From: Variovorax brevis
GTDB lineage: Bacteria; Pseudomonadota; Gammaproteobacteria; Burkholderiales; Burkholderiaceae_C
Assembly (NCBI RefSeq): GCF_030317105.1
Contig: NZ_JASZYG010000012.1
Span: forward strand, 62,001 to 126,000
Reading direction: 5' to 3'
DNA: 64,000 nt
A program made the position numbers and the translations under genes. This document shows positions 23,689-33,410 of the stretch, piece after piece (the first letter of the stretch is position 1; each line of letters begins with the position of its first letter). Below the pieces are notes generated by a model. The model worked only from the letters and a program-made list of their open reading frames with translations. It had not been told where the DNA came from and ran no database searches.

Positions 23689-26208
23689 GTGATCCAGAAG
23701 CACGCGGCCAGCCGCTTGCATTACGACTTCCGTCTCGAACTGGACGGCGTGCTGGTGTCGTGGGCAGTGCCCAAGGGCCCCAGCTTCGACCCGAGCGACA
23801 AGCGGATGGTCATCCATGTGGAGGACCACCCGCTGTCGTATGGCGCTTTCGAGGGCACGATCCCGCCCAAGCAGTACGGCGCGGGGGAGGTCATCGTGTG
23901 GGACCGCGGGACCTGGGAGCCCGTCGGCGATCCGCGCCAAGGCATGGCGAAAGGAAAGCTCCTCTTCGAACTGCACGGCGAGAAACTCAAAGGCCTTTGG
24001 CAACTGGTGAAGATCGCCAAGGGCGGCGAGAAGCAGGAGCCCTGGATCCTGTTCAAGAAGCGCGACTCCTTTGCGCGCTCGAAGACCGACTATGACGTGG
24101 TCACGTCCCTGCCGGACAGTGTCATCAAGAAGCCCCTGGGCGCGCCCAAGGGGGCGAAGAGCCGCGGCGCACCGACCGCGACTGTGGTTGATGTTGAACC
24201 CGCGCGAAGAACGGCAGCGAAGAAGGCCCAAGGCCGGCAAGGGCAGGGCGCGAGCGCGCAAGCAGCGGGCGCCGTCAAGGCGCCCTTGCCCCAGAAACTT
24301 TCTCCGCAGCTTGCGACCCTCGCGGCCGGTGTGCCCGCGTCGGGCGACTGGATCTACGAGATCAAGTTCGACGGCTACCGCATCATGACGCGCATCGAGC
24401 GCGGCAAGGCGCGGCTCATCACGCGGGGTGGGCACGACTGGTCGGCGAAGATGCCCGGGCTCGTGAAGGAACTCGAGCAGCTGGGCCTGCAGTCCGGTTA
24501 TCTGGATGGCGAGATCGTCGTGCTCGGGCCGAATGGCGCCCCCGACTTCAACGCGCTGCAAAACGCCTTCGATCGCGGGCGCGGCGCCGAGCAGATCGTC
24601 TACTTCCTGTTCGACGTCCCTTTCTTCGAAGGCTATGACCTGCGCGACGTCGCCCAGCGCGAGCGCAGACAACTGCTCAAGGCGCTCCTGGACGAAAAGT
24701 CGACCGAACACGTGCGCTACAGCGCGGACTTCGAGGCCGATGCCGCCTCGGTGCTGGCCTCAGCGTGCCGCATGAACCTGGAAGGGCTCATTGCCAAGCG
24801 CGCGGAGGCGCCCTACACATCGCGCCGCAGCGAGGCCTGGCTCAAGCTCAAGTGCAAGCTGCGCCAGGAGTTCGTCGTCTGCGGCTACACCGACCGCAGC
24901 GATGGCGCGGCGCAGGTGGGCAGCCTGCTGCTCGGCGTCCATGCGCCAGACGGCACCCTGGTCTCGGCGGGCAGCGTCGGCACGGGCTGGAACACGCAAA
25001 CGGCGCACGACCTCCACCGCAAGCTCGAGCCGCTTCGAATCGCCAAGCCCCCGTTCGCCGCGGGCGCCGCCAAGCCAGGACGATGGTCCCGGCGTGCAGC
25101 GGGCTCGGAGCGATGGGTTGAGCCGAAGCTTGTCGCGGAAGTCGAATTTGCCGAATGGACACCCGATGGCCAGGTGCGCCATGCGTCGTACGTGAGCCTG
25201 CGACGCGACAAGCCAGCACGCAAGATCGTGCGCGAGACCGCCAAGGCAGCAGATGCCATCGACGTCGGGAATGCGGGTGCAGGCAGCGGTGGGCCGTCGA
25301 CCGCGCGCAAGGACCGGCCGTCATCGGCAGGCATCAAGGTGAGCCATGGCGATCGCGTGATTGATGCCTCGTCGGGGCTCACGAAGCTCGACTTGGTGCG
25401 CTATTACGAGTCCGTGGCGGAGTTCATCCTGCCGCACCTGAAAGGGCGCCCCGTGTCGCTGGTGCGCGGACCCCAAGGCGTTGGTGGCCAACTCTTCTTT
25501 CAGAAGCATGGCGAAAAGATCGGCATTCCCGACATCACCGAGCTCGACGCTGCCTTGTGGCCAGGGCATGCGTCGCTGCTCGAAGTGGCGAATGCGCGAG
25601 CGCTCGCCGGCGCGGCGCAACTCAACGTCATCGAGTTTCACACCTGGAACTCGAACAAGAAGGCCATCAACCAGCCCGACCGCATGATCTTCGACCTCGA
25701 CCCCGGGGAGGGCACCTCGTGGGCCCATGTCCAGGACGCGGCCATGCTCACGCACGCGCTGCTGGACGAACTGGGGCTGCGGGCATGGCTCAAGACCAGC
25801 GGCGGCAAGGGGCTGCACGTCGTGGTGCCCTTGGCGCCACGTGCCGACTACGACACCGTCAATGCTTTTTCGAAAGCGATCGTCCAGCATCTCGCCAAGA
25901 CCATCCCCTCGCGCTTTGTCGCCAAAAGTGGGCCTGCCAATCGCGTGGGCAAGCTCTTTGTGGACTACCTGCGCAACGGGCACGGGGCCACGACCGCCGC
26001 CGCATTTTCTGCGCGGGCACGGCCGGGCCTTGGCGTGTCGATACCTGTCGCATGGGCCGATCTGAAGGAACTCAAGAGCGGCGCCCAGTGGACCATTGCC
26101 ACGGCGCGCGAACACCTGTCTTTTCAGCAGGTGGACCCTTGGGCCGACTACTGGACGACGAAGCAGTCACTGGCAAAGCCGATGCGGGTACTGGGCTTCC
26201 AGCGGTAA
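23689..26208 (+). CDS. ligD: ATP-dependent DNA ligase D (phosphoesterase-ligase-polymerase)
   Basis: 839 codons from GTG 23689; the natural start should be ATG 23575, but TAG at 23662 lies between. The order is a 3'-phosphoesterase ('KHAASRLHYDFRLE', about residues 1-150 here), an ATP-dependent ligase with nucleotidyl lysine in 'EIKFDGYR' (Lys226 in this numbering), and a primase-polymerase domain ('VSHGDRVIDASSGLTKLDLV', 'DRMIFDLDPGEG', 'SGGKGLHVVVPL'). LigD joins double-strand breaks with Ku in bacterial end-joining; no ku gene is in the window. A product from GTG 23689 keeps the catalytic histidine but loses the leading strand of the phosphoesterase, so that activity may be lost while ligase and polymerase remain. 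Confidence 0.88.
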   Translation: MIQKHAASRLHYDFRLELDGVLVSWAVPKGPSFDPSDKRMVIHVEDHPLSYGAFEGTIPPKQYGAGEVIVWDRGTWEPVGDPRQGMAKGKLLFELHGEKLKGLWQLVKIAKGGEKQEPWILFKKRDSFARSKTDYDVVTSLPDSVIKKPLGAPKGAKSRGAPTATVVDVEPARRTAAKKAQGRQGQGASAQAAGAVKAPLPQKLSPQLATLAAGVPASGDWIYEIKFDGYRIMTRIERGKARLITRGGHDWSAKMPGLVKELEQLGLQSGYLDGEIVVLGPNGAPDFNALQNAFDRGRGAEQIVYFLFDVPFFEGYDLRDVAQRERRQLLKALLDEKSTEHVRYSADFEADAASVLASACRMNLEGLIAKRAEAPYTSRRSEAWLKLKCKLRQEFVVCGYTDRSDGAAQVGSLLLGVHAPDGTLVSAGSVGTGWNTQTAHDLHRKLEPLRIAKPPFAAGAAKPGRWSRRAAGSERWVEPKLVAEVEFAEWTPDGQVRHASYVSLRRDKPARKIVRETAKAADAIDVGNAGAGSGGPSTARKDRPSSAGIKVSHGDRVIDASSGLTKLDLVRYYESVAEFILPHLKGRPVSLVRGPQGVGGQLFFQKHGEKIGIPDITELDAALWPGHASLLEVANARALAGAAQLNVIEFHTWNSNKKAINQPDRMIFDLDPGEGTSWAHVQDAAMLTHALLDELGLRAWLKTSGGKGLHVVVPLAPRADYDTVNAFSKAIVQHLAKTIPSRFVAKSGPANRVGKLFVDYLRNGHGATTAAAFSARARPGLGVSIPVAWADLKELKSGAQWTIATAREHLSFQQVDPWADYWTTKQSLAKPMRVLGFQR

Positions 26209-26386
26209 GGATGGCGGGGAAAAATACCGCATGGCGCGTGACCTTGACTACGCGTCATCAAAGACGGGAGGCGGCCGCACGCATCGCTGATGTGGAATTC
26301 GCTCCGTCCGACACTTCCGCGAGGATCAATGAATTCAACAGTCGGCTACTGTCCGCTCATATCACCCTGTCCTTCACAATCAACCC

Positions 26387-26833
26387 ATGCCCAACATTGC
26401 ATCCATTCTCAAAGCCGAGATTGTCCGCGTCGCTCGGAAGGAAGTGCGTTCTGAGATCGTTGCGATCAAGAAAGCCAGCGCCCAGCATCGCGCATTGATC
26501 GCCGCACTGCGCCGCGAGGTCGAGGCGCTGCGCAAGGAATTGCGGCGGACTGCCAAATCCAAACGAGTTGCGCAGCCTGATACAGCTCAGAGTTCCCAAG
26601 CCAAAGTGATCGCACGCCGGTTCAGCGCGAGCCGCCTCGCCACACACCGCAGCAAGGTGGGCTTGTCCGCGGCGGTGTATGGCAAGTTGGTCGGCCTCAG
26701 CGGTCAAACCATCTATAACTGGGAGCAGGGGAAGTCCCGGCCCAACGCTGAACAGATTCAACAGTTGGCCGTCGTCAAAGAGCTGAACCGTACGGCGTTG
26801 CTTGAACGCCTTGGTTCCCCCGCGTCGGATTGA
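26387..26833 (+). CDS. XRE-family DNA-binding protein with N-terminal coiled coil
   Basis: 148 residues. Residues 1-60 are a long charged helix ('MPNIASILKAEIVRVARKEV', 'ALIAALRREVEALRKELRR'), likely a coiled-coil dimeriser. Residues 85-145 hold a cro/C1-type HTH ('KVGLSAAVYGKLVGLSGQTI', 'YNWEQGKSRPNAEQIQQLA'). The type is common in Burkholderiales and probably regulatory, with target unknown. The gene lies 178 bases after ligD on the same strand. There is no clear ribosome site before ATG 26387. Confidence 0.8.
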   Translation: MPNIASILKAEIVRVARKEVRSEIVAIKKASAQHRALIAALRREVEALRKELRRTAKSKRVAQPDTAQSSQAKVIARRFSASRLATHRSKVGLSAAVYGKLVGLSGQTIYNWEQGKSRPNAEQIQQLAVVKELNRTALLERLGSPASD

Positions 26834-26975
26834 GCTTGGCGCGTGTGCTCCGGGTCGGCGGGCACTTGGTGAAACGGGCGATAACGAGCCCTTGAACTAA
26901 GCCGCTGACGCGGCATTGATGGTTCCGCGGCCCTCGAATGGCCGACGCCGGTTGGACCGCTCCTTTGAGCAACGA

Positions 26976-27004
26976 TGGAAGTGCTGCCCCTGGCAGCACT
27001 TCCA
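26976..27004. repeat. Perfect 13-bp hairpin with a 3-base loop
   Basis: TGGAAGTGCTGCC (26976-26988) and GGCAGCACTTCCA (26992-27004) are exact reverse complements around CCT. No T-run follows on either strand. It lies in the 360-base gap between two convergent genes (ending 26833 and 27194), which otherwise holds nothing recognisable. It may be a bidirectional, Rho-aided terminator or a mobile-element scar. Confidence 0.6.
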
Positions 27005-27193
27005 GCGACCTCAAAGCTGCTTTTGTCTGGGTAAGGCATAAGTTCCTCGAAAGATAGACAAGCCAAAGGTTCATCGCTGAAGTCAACGGTGCAGCCTTGT
27101 GCGCTGGCTTCGCAAAGGGTTGGATATGCGAATTCGGAGGGGTTTTGGTCGACGACCGGTTTCGGCCGTGTTCCGGCGCCAGCGCCGACGCCT

Positions 27194-27526
27194 CTAGGTC
27201 AACTCGCGGCGCTCGGTGGCCCTTCGCCAAGCTGCTTTGACACCCAGCGACAGCGAATGTGCGGTATCGGCCAACAACGCCAAGGCGACGAACGTCAGGC
27301 TCCAGAGCACAACCCAGCCTAGCAGCAGCCCCCCATCAGCCAAGTTGACGACGAGACGGAATGCCGCGACGACCAGCGCCGACACGGCGGCGCCCAGCAG
27401 TAAAGCAGCCAGACCACGCGCACCCTTGAAATGCTTGCCTGCTGAAGAAAGTTGATTGATCGCCGCTTCAACGCGCTCGACGCCGGCGTGGGTCAGTGTT
27501 TGGTCGACATGAATAAAGGTGGTCAT
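27194..27526 (-). CDS. Phage-holin-III-like / hypothetical inner-membrane protein with two spans
   Basis: 110 residues from ATG 27526. A soluble N-terminus ('TFIHVDQTLTHAGVERVEAA') is followed by two transmembrane helices ('ALLLGAAVSALVVAAFRLVV' and 'LLLGWVVLWSLTFVALALLA') separated by a short turn, and a basic tail ('AAWRRATERREL') that should stay in the cytoplasm. It resembles small DUF-type two-span proteins, but I cannot name the family securely. The upstream region (27527-27620) is AT-rich and likely its promoter. Confidence 0.6.
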   Translation of the reverse strand: MTTFIHVDQTLTHAGVERVEAAINQLSSAGKHFKGARGLAALLLGAAVSALVVAAFRLVVNLADGGLLLGWVVLWSLTFVALALLADTAHSLSLGVKAAWRRATERRELT

Positions 27527-27905
27527 GGATCTCTCCGTTAGACGGGCGGCTTTAGCCGAAGACCCATACTGGGGTTTTTACTGATATTTGAGTAGTTTTT
27601 GTTAGTGATGCTTATCATCACTATTGGTGATGCGTCGGCGCGGGCGCCCGACCCACCGCCTCAGGACGTCCTAGCCGGCCCGACGTGGTCTTCGCCGAAC
27701 TTGATAGCGCCGCCCGCTTGGCGAGCGCATCATCGTCGAGATGGCGCATCGCAGGCGCACGCGCTACCGAGTTGACCGGGGCATCACCCGTTTCCAATGC
27801 CTGGGGGTGCCCAACGTGAATGCAAGGGCTGGCGGACATGTCGAGGCGATCCGGCATCGCCGCGCCGACTCCGTGACCGTAGCCGATCTTCGCCTGCTGC
27901 ATTGC
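27527..27905. promoter_or_regulatory. Divergent promoter region between the small membrane gene and the phospholipase-D-like gene
   Basis: 379 bases. The part near 27570-27630 is AT-rich and carries AGTGATG (27604-27610) and CATCACT (27616-27622) as a 7-bp inverted repeat, with a further GTGATG copy just after it. The rest is GC-rich, in frame with the following gene but without homology. Confidence 0.35.
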
Positions 27906-29504
27906 ATGGCGTCGTGGGTTGGCGTGCAGCTGCGCCCGCCCACTGCGCGTTGTTTGGTGACGGCCTGCCTCGGGCTGTCCTTGGCGCTGAGCGGCTGCGC
28001 CAGCCTGCCGCAGGGCGGTTCGGTCAACGGTCCCGTGTCAATGGCCCTTGCGCCGTCCTTGCAGACCCGACTGTCCATCACCGCGCACAAGGCACTGGAC
28101 CGAGAGGAGCACGATTCCGCCTTCACGCTGCTCCCTGTCGCATCGGCCGCGTACAGGACCTTGATCGAGCTCGCGACGCAGGCCGAATGTTCGCTCGACT
28201 TCCAGACCTTCGTCCTGCATGGCGACGCGTCGGGAGCGATGCTGCTGAAGTCGCTTCGCGACGCGGCAGCACGTGGCGTGCGTGTGCGCGTGTTGATCGA
28301 CGATCTGCAGTCCGATTCGGCCGAACCGCTGCTGTCCAACTTGGCGGCGTTCGACGGCATCGAGGTGCGGCTGATCAACCCCTTCGTCAGGCTGCGCGGA
28401 TCGCGCGAGGCCAAGCTGCTCTCATCGCTGGACGAGTTGAGCCGCGTGAACCATCGCATGCACAACAAGCTGTTCATCGCCGACAACGTGCTGGCCCTCA
28501 TCGGCGGGCGCAACATCGGCAATGCGTACTACATGCGAACAGAAGAAGGCGAGAACTTCATCGACCTCGACGCACTGGCCGCCGGCGCGGTGGTCGAACA
28601 GATGTCGGCGTCCTTCGACAGCTACTGGAACAGCGGGTTCGCCTGGCCGATCGACAGGATCGTTGCTCCCGCCGCAGACCTATCGAGCCGCCGCACCGCG
28701 TTCGACGCGGCCGTGTCGGGCGTTGGCATGCCTGCGCCCGACCACGGCGTGCCGCAACGCCTGCGTGGCTACGCGTCAACGCCGGATGAACTGCGCAGCG
28801 GTACGCTGCGTCTAACGGGAGCACAGGCGCAGGTCGTCGCCGACCCGGTGGACAAGCTCGAGGGCACTCGTGTCGGTGATCGCACAGGTACCGTGCGCGC
28901 CAGCATTGCTGTCGAAGGCTTGGGCTCGAACTTCGAAGTGTTCGTCGTCTCGCCGTACTTCGTGCCCGGCAGGATCGGCATCGAATCGCTGCGTCAGAAC
29001 CGGCGCGACGGCGTTCAGCTGCGCATCCTGACCAATTCGCTGGCTTCCACCGACGAACCGGTCGTGCACGCCGGCTACCTCGAGTACCGCCGCGAATTGA
29101 TCGAGATCGGCGCGGAGGTCTACGAACTGAGTCCGACGCTGGCGAGGCTCGAGCAGCGCTTGGGGCGATTCGGCAACACCTCGGCGGCGCTGCACAAGAA
29201 GTTGGTCGTCTTCGATCGCAAGACCGTGTTCCTCGGATCGATGAACCTGGACGGGCGCTCAGAGCGGTACAACACCGAAGTGGGAGTGATGATCCGCAGT
29301 GAGGCATTGGCTCTGGAGATCCTGGCGCTCGTGGACTTCGAGTCCAGCGCATACCGTGTCGAAATCGGTCCCGACCAGCGCTTGCGCTGGGTGAACCGGC
29401 GGCAGGGGCACGAGACAGTGCTGCACGACGAGCCCGAAGTCGGCTTCTGGCGCTGGCTGAGTTCGAGGATGCTCGGGCTGTTGATCCCGAGCGATTGGCT
29501 GTAG
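27906..29504 (+). CDS. Phospholipase D / cardiolipin-synthase-like lipoprotein
   Basis: 532 residues from ATG 27906; the open frame extends upstream, but this start gives a proper signal peptide ending in a lipobox ('LGLSLALSGCAS'). Two HKD catalytic motifs are complete: His186-Lys188-Asp193 ('MHNKLFIADNVLALIGGRN') and His430-Lys432-Asp437 ('LHKKLVVFDRKTVFLGSMN'). The pair forms one active site for phosphatidyl transfer or phosphodiester hydrolysis. The lipid anchor suggests action in the periplasm or outer membrane on phospholipids. Substrate and direction (lipase or cardiolipin-type synthesis) cannot be told from the sequence. Confidence 0.88.
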   Translation: MASWVGVQLRPPTARCLVTACLGLSLALSGCASLPQGGSVNGPVSMALAPSLQTRLSITAHKALDREEHDSAFTLLPVASAAYRTLIELATQAECSLDFQTFVLHGDASGAMLLKSLRDAAARGVRVRVLIDDLQSDSAEPLLSNLAAFDGIEVRLINPFVRLRGSREAKLLSSLDELSRVNHRMHNKLFIADNVLALIGGRNIGNAYYMRTEEGENFIDLDALAAGAVVEQMSASFDSYWNSGFAWPIDRIVAPAADLSSRRTAFDAAVSGVGMPAPDHGVPQRLRGYASTPDELRSGTLRLTGAQAQVVADPVDKLEGTRVGDRTGTVRASIAVEGLGSNFEVFVVSPYFVPGRIGIESLRQNRRDGVQLRILTNSLASTDEPVVHAGYLEYRRELIEIGAEVYELSPTLARLEQRLGRFGNTSAALHKKLVVFDRKTVFLGSMNLDGRSERYNTEVGVMIRSEALALEILALVDFESSAYRVEIGPDQRLRWVNRRQGHETVLHDEPEVGFWRWLSSRMLGLLIPSDWL

Positions 29505-29837
29505 TCACCCGCCGTGAGCGCAGCGAACCGGGCGCATCGCAGGCCGGTTCGGCTGAGTTGGGCCAGGTGGGCAAGGCGCTGCGCGCGCCAGCTACTTTGT
29601 CGGTTCGCGCAAGCCTCCACGACTGCGGCACCAAACTTCTCCACGATGTGTCCGTGGCTCCAAGACGTAGAAGCGATCGGCAAGCGGTGCTGCAAACCGG
29701 GAAGTTTGGCTCGACGATCACGATCGTATAGCCCATGCCGCGAAGCATCGTGATCATCCGGGCCAGCGCCTGCACAATCACGGGAGCCAGCCCTTCGGGG
29801 ATCTCGTCAAGCAGCTGCCAGGCGACGGACGAAGCAA
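29505..29837. other. Gap before the IS5 remnant; no gene recognised
   Basis: 333 bases with short open frames on both strands and no recognisable homology. The left terminal repeat of the IS5 element was not found here by eye. Confidence 0.3.
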
Positions 29838-30357
29838 ATGAGTTTGGCCCGAGGCGGCTTCGAGCGCTATGGAAAGACCAACAAGCGCGAGGTCTTTTTG
29901 GCCGAGATGGATCGCGTGGTGCCTTGGGCGCGGCTATGTGCGTTGATCGAGCCGCATTACCCCAAGATCGGGCACGGACGTCACCCGGTGGGGCTGAAGC
30001 GCATGCTGCGCATCCACTTCTTGCAGCATTGGTTCAACCTGAGCGATCCCGGCCGTGGACGAGGCGCCGTATGAGTCCAACTCCATCCGCGAGTTCGTAG
30101 GCATCGACCTGGGCCATGAGCGTGAGCCCGACGAGACCACGGTGCTGAAGTTTCTCCACTTGCTGGAGCGCCACGATTTGGGCGTTCAGATCTGCGAGGA
30201 GGTCGGCGCACATCTGCAGGCGCAGGGCTTCAAGCTCAGCACCGGCACGATCGTTGACGCCACGCTGATCGCGGCGCCCAGTTCCACCAAGAACGCCAGC
30301 GGGGAGCGCGACTCCGAGATGAAGCAGTCGAAGAAGAGCAACCAGTGGTACTTCGGG
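29838..30357 (+). pseudogene. IS5-family transposase, frameshifted and truncated
   Basis: 'GGFERYGKTNKREVFLAEMD', 'LIEPHYPKIGHGRHPVGLKR' and 'MLRIHFLQHWFNLSDP' are the N-terminal third of an IS5 (IS1031/IS427-like) transposase. A one-base shift near 30050 moves the frame to 'DEAPYESNSIREFVGIDLGH' and then 'GTIVDATLIAAPSSTKNASG', which includes the first catalytic Asp (IVDATLI). The frame ends its likeness at 'WYFGM' near 30357, so the second Asp and the Glu are missing. An inactive remnant. Confidence 0.85.
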
Positions 30358-30420
30358 ATGAGATGTAGTGTCGGTTCATATGTGGCGTCCGGCGGCGGCT
30401 TGCCTCGGAAGACCGCTTGA

Positions 30421-30715
30421 TTAGCGCCACATAAATTTCACGCGGCGTAGTGTCGGGCCCCTCAATTTGCAAGGGGTGCTGCTGACGTGTCCTGTTTGAG
30501 GATAGGCGGGCGCTTGCTGCGCTTGCTGCCAACTTGTTTGCAGATTGCGCCACCCTGCCGGAAGTTCCGGAACGATGACGTCAATGCTATCGAGGCACTT
30601 CACCAAGCACGCATCGCCGTCGACTGCTCTTGCGACGGCATCGCGGTTGCAGCGTTGCAGTTGCTGCCCGAACACTCCCGTGTGAAACAGAGTGGACTGG
30701 ACGGCGATCGGCTCC
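30421..30715. other. Unrecognised segment after the IS5 remnant
   Basis: 295 bases. A leftward frame of 84 codons is open (30421-30675) without a known family. 'TTCATATGTGGCG' (30376-30388) and 'CGCCACATAAATTT' (30424-30437) form an imperfect inverted repeat at the breakpoint of the IS element. Confidence 0.3.
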
Positions 30716-31447
30716 TCATCGCTTTCGCACTGTCTGCTTCATTGGTGCGCGGCTCTCGCCCCGCTGGTGGGCATAGCGCCGCAGACCTTCGACATCGCAC
30801 ACGTCGACGCTGCCATAGCGCACCTGCACCAGCCCCGCGTGTTCAAGTTCGTGCAATGCGCGGTGCGCAATTTGGCGCGACATGCCGGCGAGCCGTCCGA
30901 TCTCTTCCTGCGAGATCTGCAGCACATGATCGGTCAATGGGTTGAGTTGTGGGTTGAAGAGCTCGGCCAAGCAGCAAGCCACCCTCGAAGACACGTCGTG
31001 CATGCGATAGCTCTCTACCAGCGCAACGAACTGGCCGAGCCGGGCGTTCAGCTGGTCGATCAGGAAGCGGTTGAAGGGCAGACTGGCGTCAACCAGATGA
31101 TGAAAGGTCGGCGCCGGCATCAGGGCGATGCGGCTGTCGCGCAGCGCCACCACTTCGTAGGGCCGCAGTTCTCCCTTTAGCAATGAGCCCTCGCCGAGCC
31201 AGCCGCCATCGGACACTCCGATGAAGGTCGTACTGCGTCCGTCCGCGGCCACGTTGTCGACCTTGACCATGCCTTCGACAACGCCGATCCAGTGCGTGGC
31301 CGGCGCATTCTTGTGGCATAGCACCGCGCCCGCGCGATACACCCGTTCCTGCGTCTCCTGCTCGACGCGGCGCAGTTGCTCGGCGGTCAATCCGCGCGCC
31401 CACAGCGCCGTGCGCAGCATCGAGATCGTCAAAGAGGCGTTTGTCAT
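30716..31447 (-). CDS. Crp/Fnr-family transcriptional regulator
   Basis: 243 residues. Residues 20-130 form a cyclic-nucleotide-binding-type beta barrel ('ERVYRAGAVLCHKNAPATHW', 'WLGEGSLLKGELRPYEVVAL'). A long dimer helix follows and then a Crp-type winged helix ('ISQEEIGRLAGMSRQIAHRA' and 'LHELEHAGLVQVRYGSVDVC'). No Fnr-type cysteine cluster is visible, so the signal is probably a small molecule. It is divergent from the tannase-family gene (95 bases apart) and is its probable regulator. A close family type in Burkholderiales sits beside esterases and dioxygenases, which agrees but does not prove this. Confidence 0.9.
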   Translation of the reverse strand: MTNASLTISMLRTALWARGLTAEQLRRVEQETQERVYRAGAVLCHKNAPATHWIGVVEGMVKVDNVAADGRSTTFIGVSDGGWLGEGSLLKGELRPYEVVALRDSRIALMPAPTFHHLVDASLPFNRFLIDQLNARLGQFVALVESYRMHDVSSRVACCLAELFNPQLNPLTDHVLQISQEEIGRLAGMSRQIAHRALHELEHAGLVQVRYGSVDVCDVEGLRRYAHQRGESRAPMKQTVRKR

Positions 31448-31542
31448 CTGAAAGACATTCTTCCTGATTTTCCCGGCCTAGGATGCAACACGCAGGCCCC
31501 ACCGGGAGCCTGAGTCTATGAAGACAGCAACAGGAGACAAGC

Positions 31543-33120
31543 ATGACAAACCCCCTGTCGGGCACGGGCCTGCCCGCGTTCACCGTCTATGCCGCACTCT
31601 GCGCCGCCGGCCTGCTGGCCGGGTGCGGCGGCAGCCATCACGACAACCCGCCTCCCAACAATCCGCCCCCAGTGACGCCACCGGCCGCCTCGGCCAAGGC
31701 ACAGTGCGATGCCTTCTCCGGTTCTTCCGTCGGCGGCGCTACGCTGGGCACCGCGACCCTGGTTGACGCGGCCGCCGGTGTCGGGGAGTACTGCAAGGTC
31801 GTTGGCACCATCCATAGCACGCTTAACTTCGAGGTGCACCTGCCCAGCAACTGGAACAACAAGTTGCTCTACGCGGGCGGCGGCGGCTGGGACGGCTCCA
31901 TCACGATCACGCCCTATTCGCCCAGCGGCTCAACGGCCGGCTACGTGCTGGTCGCATCCGACGGCGGGCGCCAAGGCAGCGGCCTCGATGCCTCCTCGTT
32001 CCTGAACAACGAAACGGGCCAATACGACTTCGGCTACCTGTCGATTCATAGTTCTCTTGAAGTGGCGAAGCTCATTGTGAATCAGCGCTACAAGTCGGAT
32101 CCGACACACAGCTACTTCGAAGGCTGCTCCAACGGCGGGCGCGAGGCGCTGATCCAAGCGACGCGTTTCCCGAACGATTACGACGGCATCGTCGTGCGCG
32201 CGCCGGCCTACACCTTCACCGAACTGTTCCAGGCCTTCGTTGCGAACGGCAAGGCTCTGGCTGCGCCGGGCGGGCAGATCAGCGACGCAAAGGCGACCCT
32301 GATCGGCAATGCGGTTGCCGCGAAGTGCGATGCATTGGACGGCGTAACCGACGGCATTGTCAGCAACCAGGAGGCTTGTACATTCGATCCGTCTGTGCTG
32401 CGCTGCACTGCCGGCGACAACGACACCTGCCTGACCGACCCGCAGATCGCGACGGCGAACACCATCTATTCCGAACTCAAGGCCGCGGACGGCACCTCGA
32501 TCTACCCCGGCTGGGGCCCAGGTGGTGAGGGTCTCGGCTGGCCGGTCTGGGTCACGGGCACGGCCGTCGGCGGCACCGGGTTGCAGTTTCAGTTTGGCAG
32601 TGGACTCATCAAGTACTGGGTGACCGGCGATCCCGACTTCGACGTGCTCACTTTCGTGCCCGAGCTTTACACACCGGCACTGCAGTTGTCGGCGACCACG
32701 CTCGATGCCACGCCCGACCTGCGATCCTTCTTTGGCCAGGGCGGCAAGATGGTCATGGTGCATGGCACGCACGACTGGGCCATCAGCTACAAGGGCTCGA
32801 TCAAGTACTTTAACAACGTCGCCACCGCGGTCGGCGGCACGGCCACCCGCGATGCGTCGATGGAGTTCTTCCTCCAACCCGGGGTTCAGCATTGCGGGGG
32901 TGGCGTCGGGCCGGACACGGTTGACCTTGTCGACGCAGTCTCGAAGTGGCGCGAGGGTGGCGCCAAGCCGTCGGCGCAGAACATTGTGGCCAAACAGGTG
33001 AATCCGACTACTGGTGCTACCCAACTGTCGCGGCCGCTGTGCAAGTACCCGAGCTTCCCGAAGTACAAGGGAAGCGGCGATGTCACGTCGTCCGACAGCT
33101 ATACCTGCCAGGCTTCGTGA
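31543..33120 (+). CDS. Tannase / feruloyl esterase-family lipoprotein
   Basis: 525 residues. The signal peptide ends in a lipobox ('LLAGCGG') and is followed by a proline-rich linker ('NPPPNNPPPVTPP'). The alpha/beta-hydrolase domain carries Ser196 in 'EGCSNGGREAL' (the tannase form of the nucleophile elbow), Asp411 in 'HGTHDWAIS' and His450 in 'GVQHCGGG', plus the paired cysteines of the family next to Ser and His. Enzymes of this family split esters of gallate, ferulate or terephthalate-type aromatic acids. Surface anchoring suggests use of an external ester. The substrate cannot be fixed from sequence. Confidence 0.92.
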   Translation: MTNPLSGTGLPAFTVYAALCAAGLLAGCGGSHHDNPPPNNPPPVTPPAASAKAQCDAFSGSSVGGATLGTATLVDAAAGVGEYCKVVGTIHSTLNFEVHLPSNWNNKLLYAGGGGWDGSITITPYSPSGSTAGYVLVASDGGRQGSGLDASSFLNNETGQYDFGYLSIHSSLEVAKLIVNQRYKSDPTHSYFEGCSNGGREALIQATRFPNDYDGIVVRAPAYTFTELFQAFVANGKALAAPGGQISDAKATLIGNAVAAKCDALDGVTDGIVSNQEACTFDPSVLRCTAGDNDTCLTDPQIATANTIYSELKAADGTSIYPGWGPGGEGLGWPVWVTGTAVGGTGLQFQFGSGLIKYWVTGDPDFDVLTFVPELYTPALQLSATTLDATPDLRSFFGQGGKMVMVHGTHDWAISYKGSIKYFNNVATAVGGTATRDASMEFFLQPGVQHCGGGVGPDTVDLVDAVSKWREGGAKPSAQNIVAKQVNPTTGATQLSRPLCKYPSFPKYKGSGDVTSSDSYTCQAS

Positions 33121-33410
33121 GACTGCATTGCGCCTCGATCGGGTTGCCAGCGCTGCTTCTGCTCTCGGAGTTCGAAAACGATCATCATCAGGCGCCGGCG
33201 TCAATGAAATCGCGCCGAGCGGCCACCTCCGCACAAATCGTGGAGGTTGAAGCCCCATTGCGATTCCTTTGATTGCGGTCCGCTCGATCGCTGCGCGGCC
33301 GAGAACGCTTGTCAGACGCTCCCGCAATTGTCCCATCCCAGTGGTAGGCCGATCGCGAGGCGAACGTGCCTCTCAGAAGATCCAAGGTGTGGACCTCTAA
33401 AAGTGATGAA

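Noticed and set aside
31930..33336. Leftward open frame of 468 codons opposite the tannase gene
   Set aside because: Antisense shadow of a gene with a full catalytic triad.
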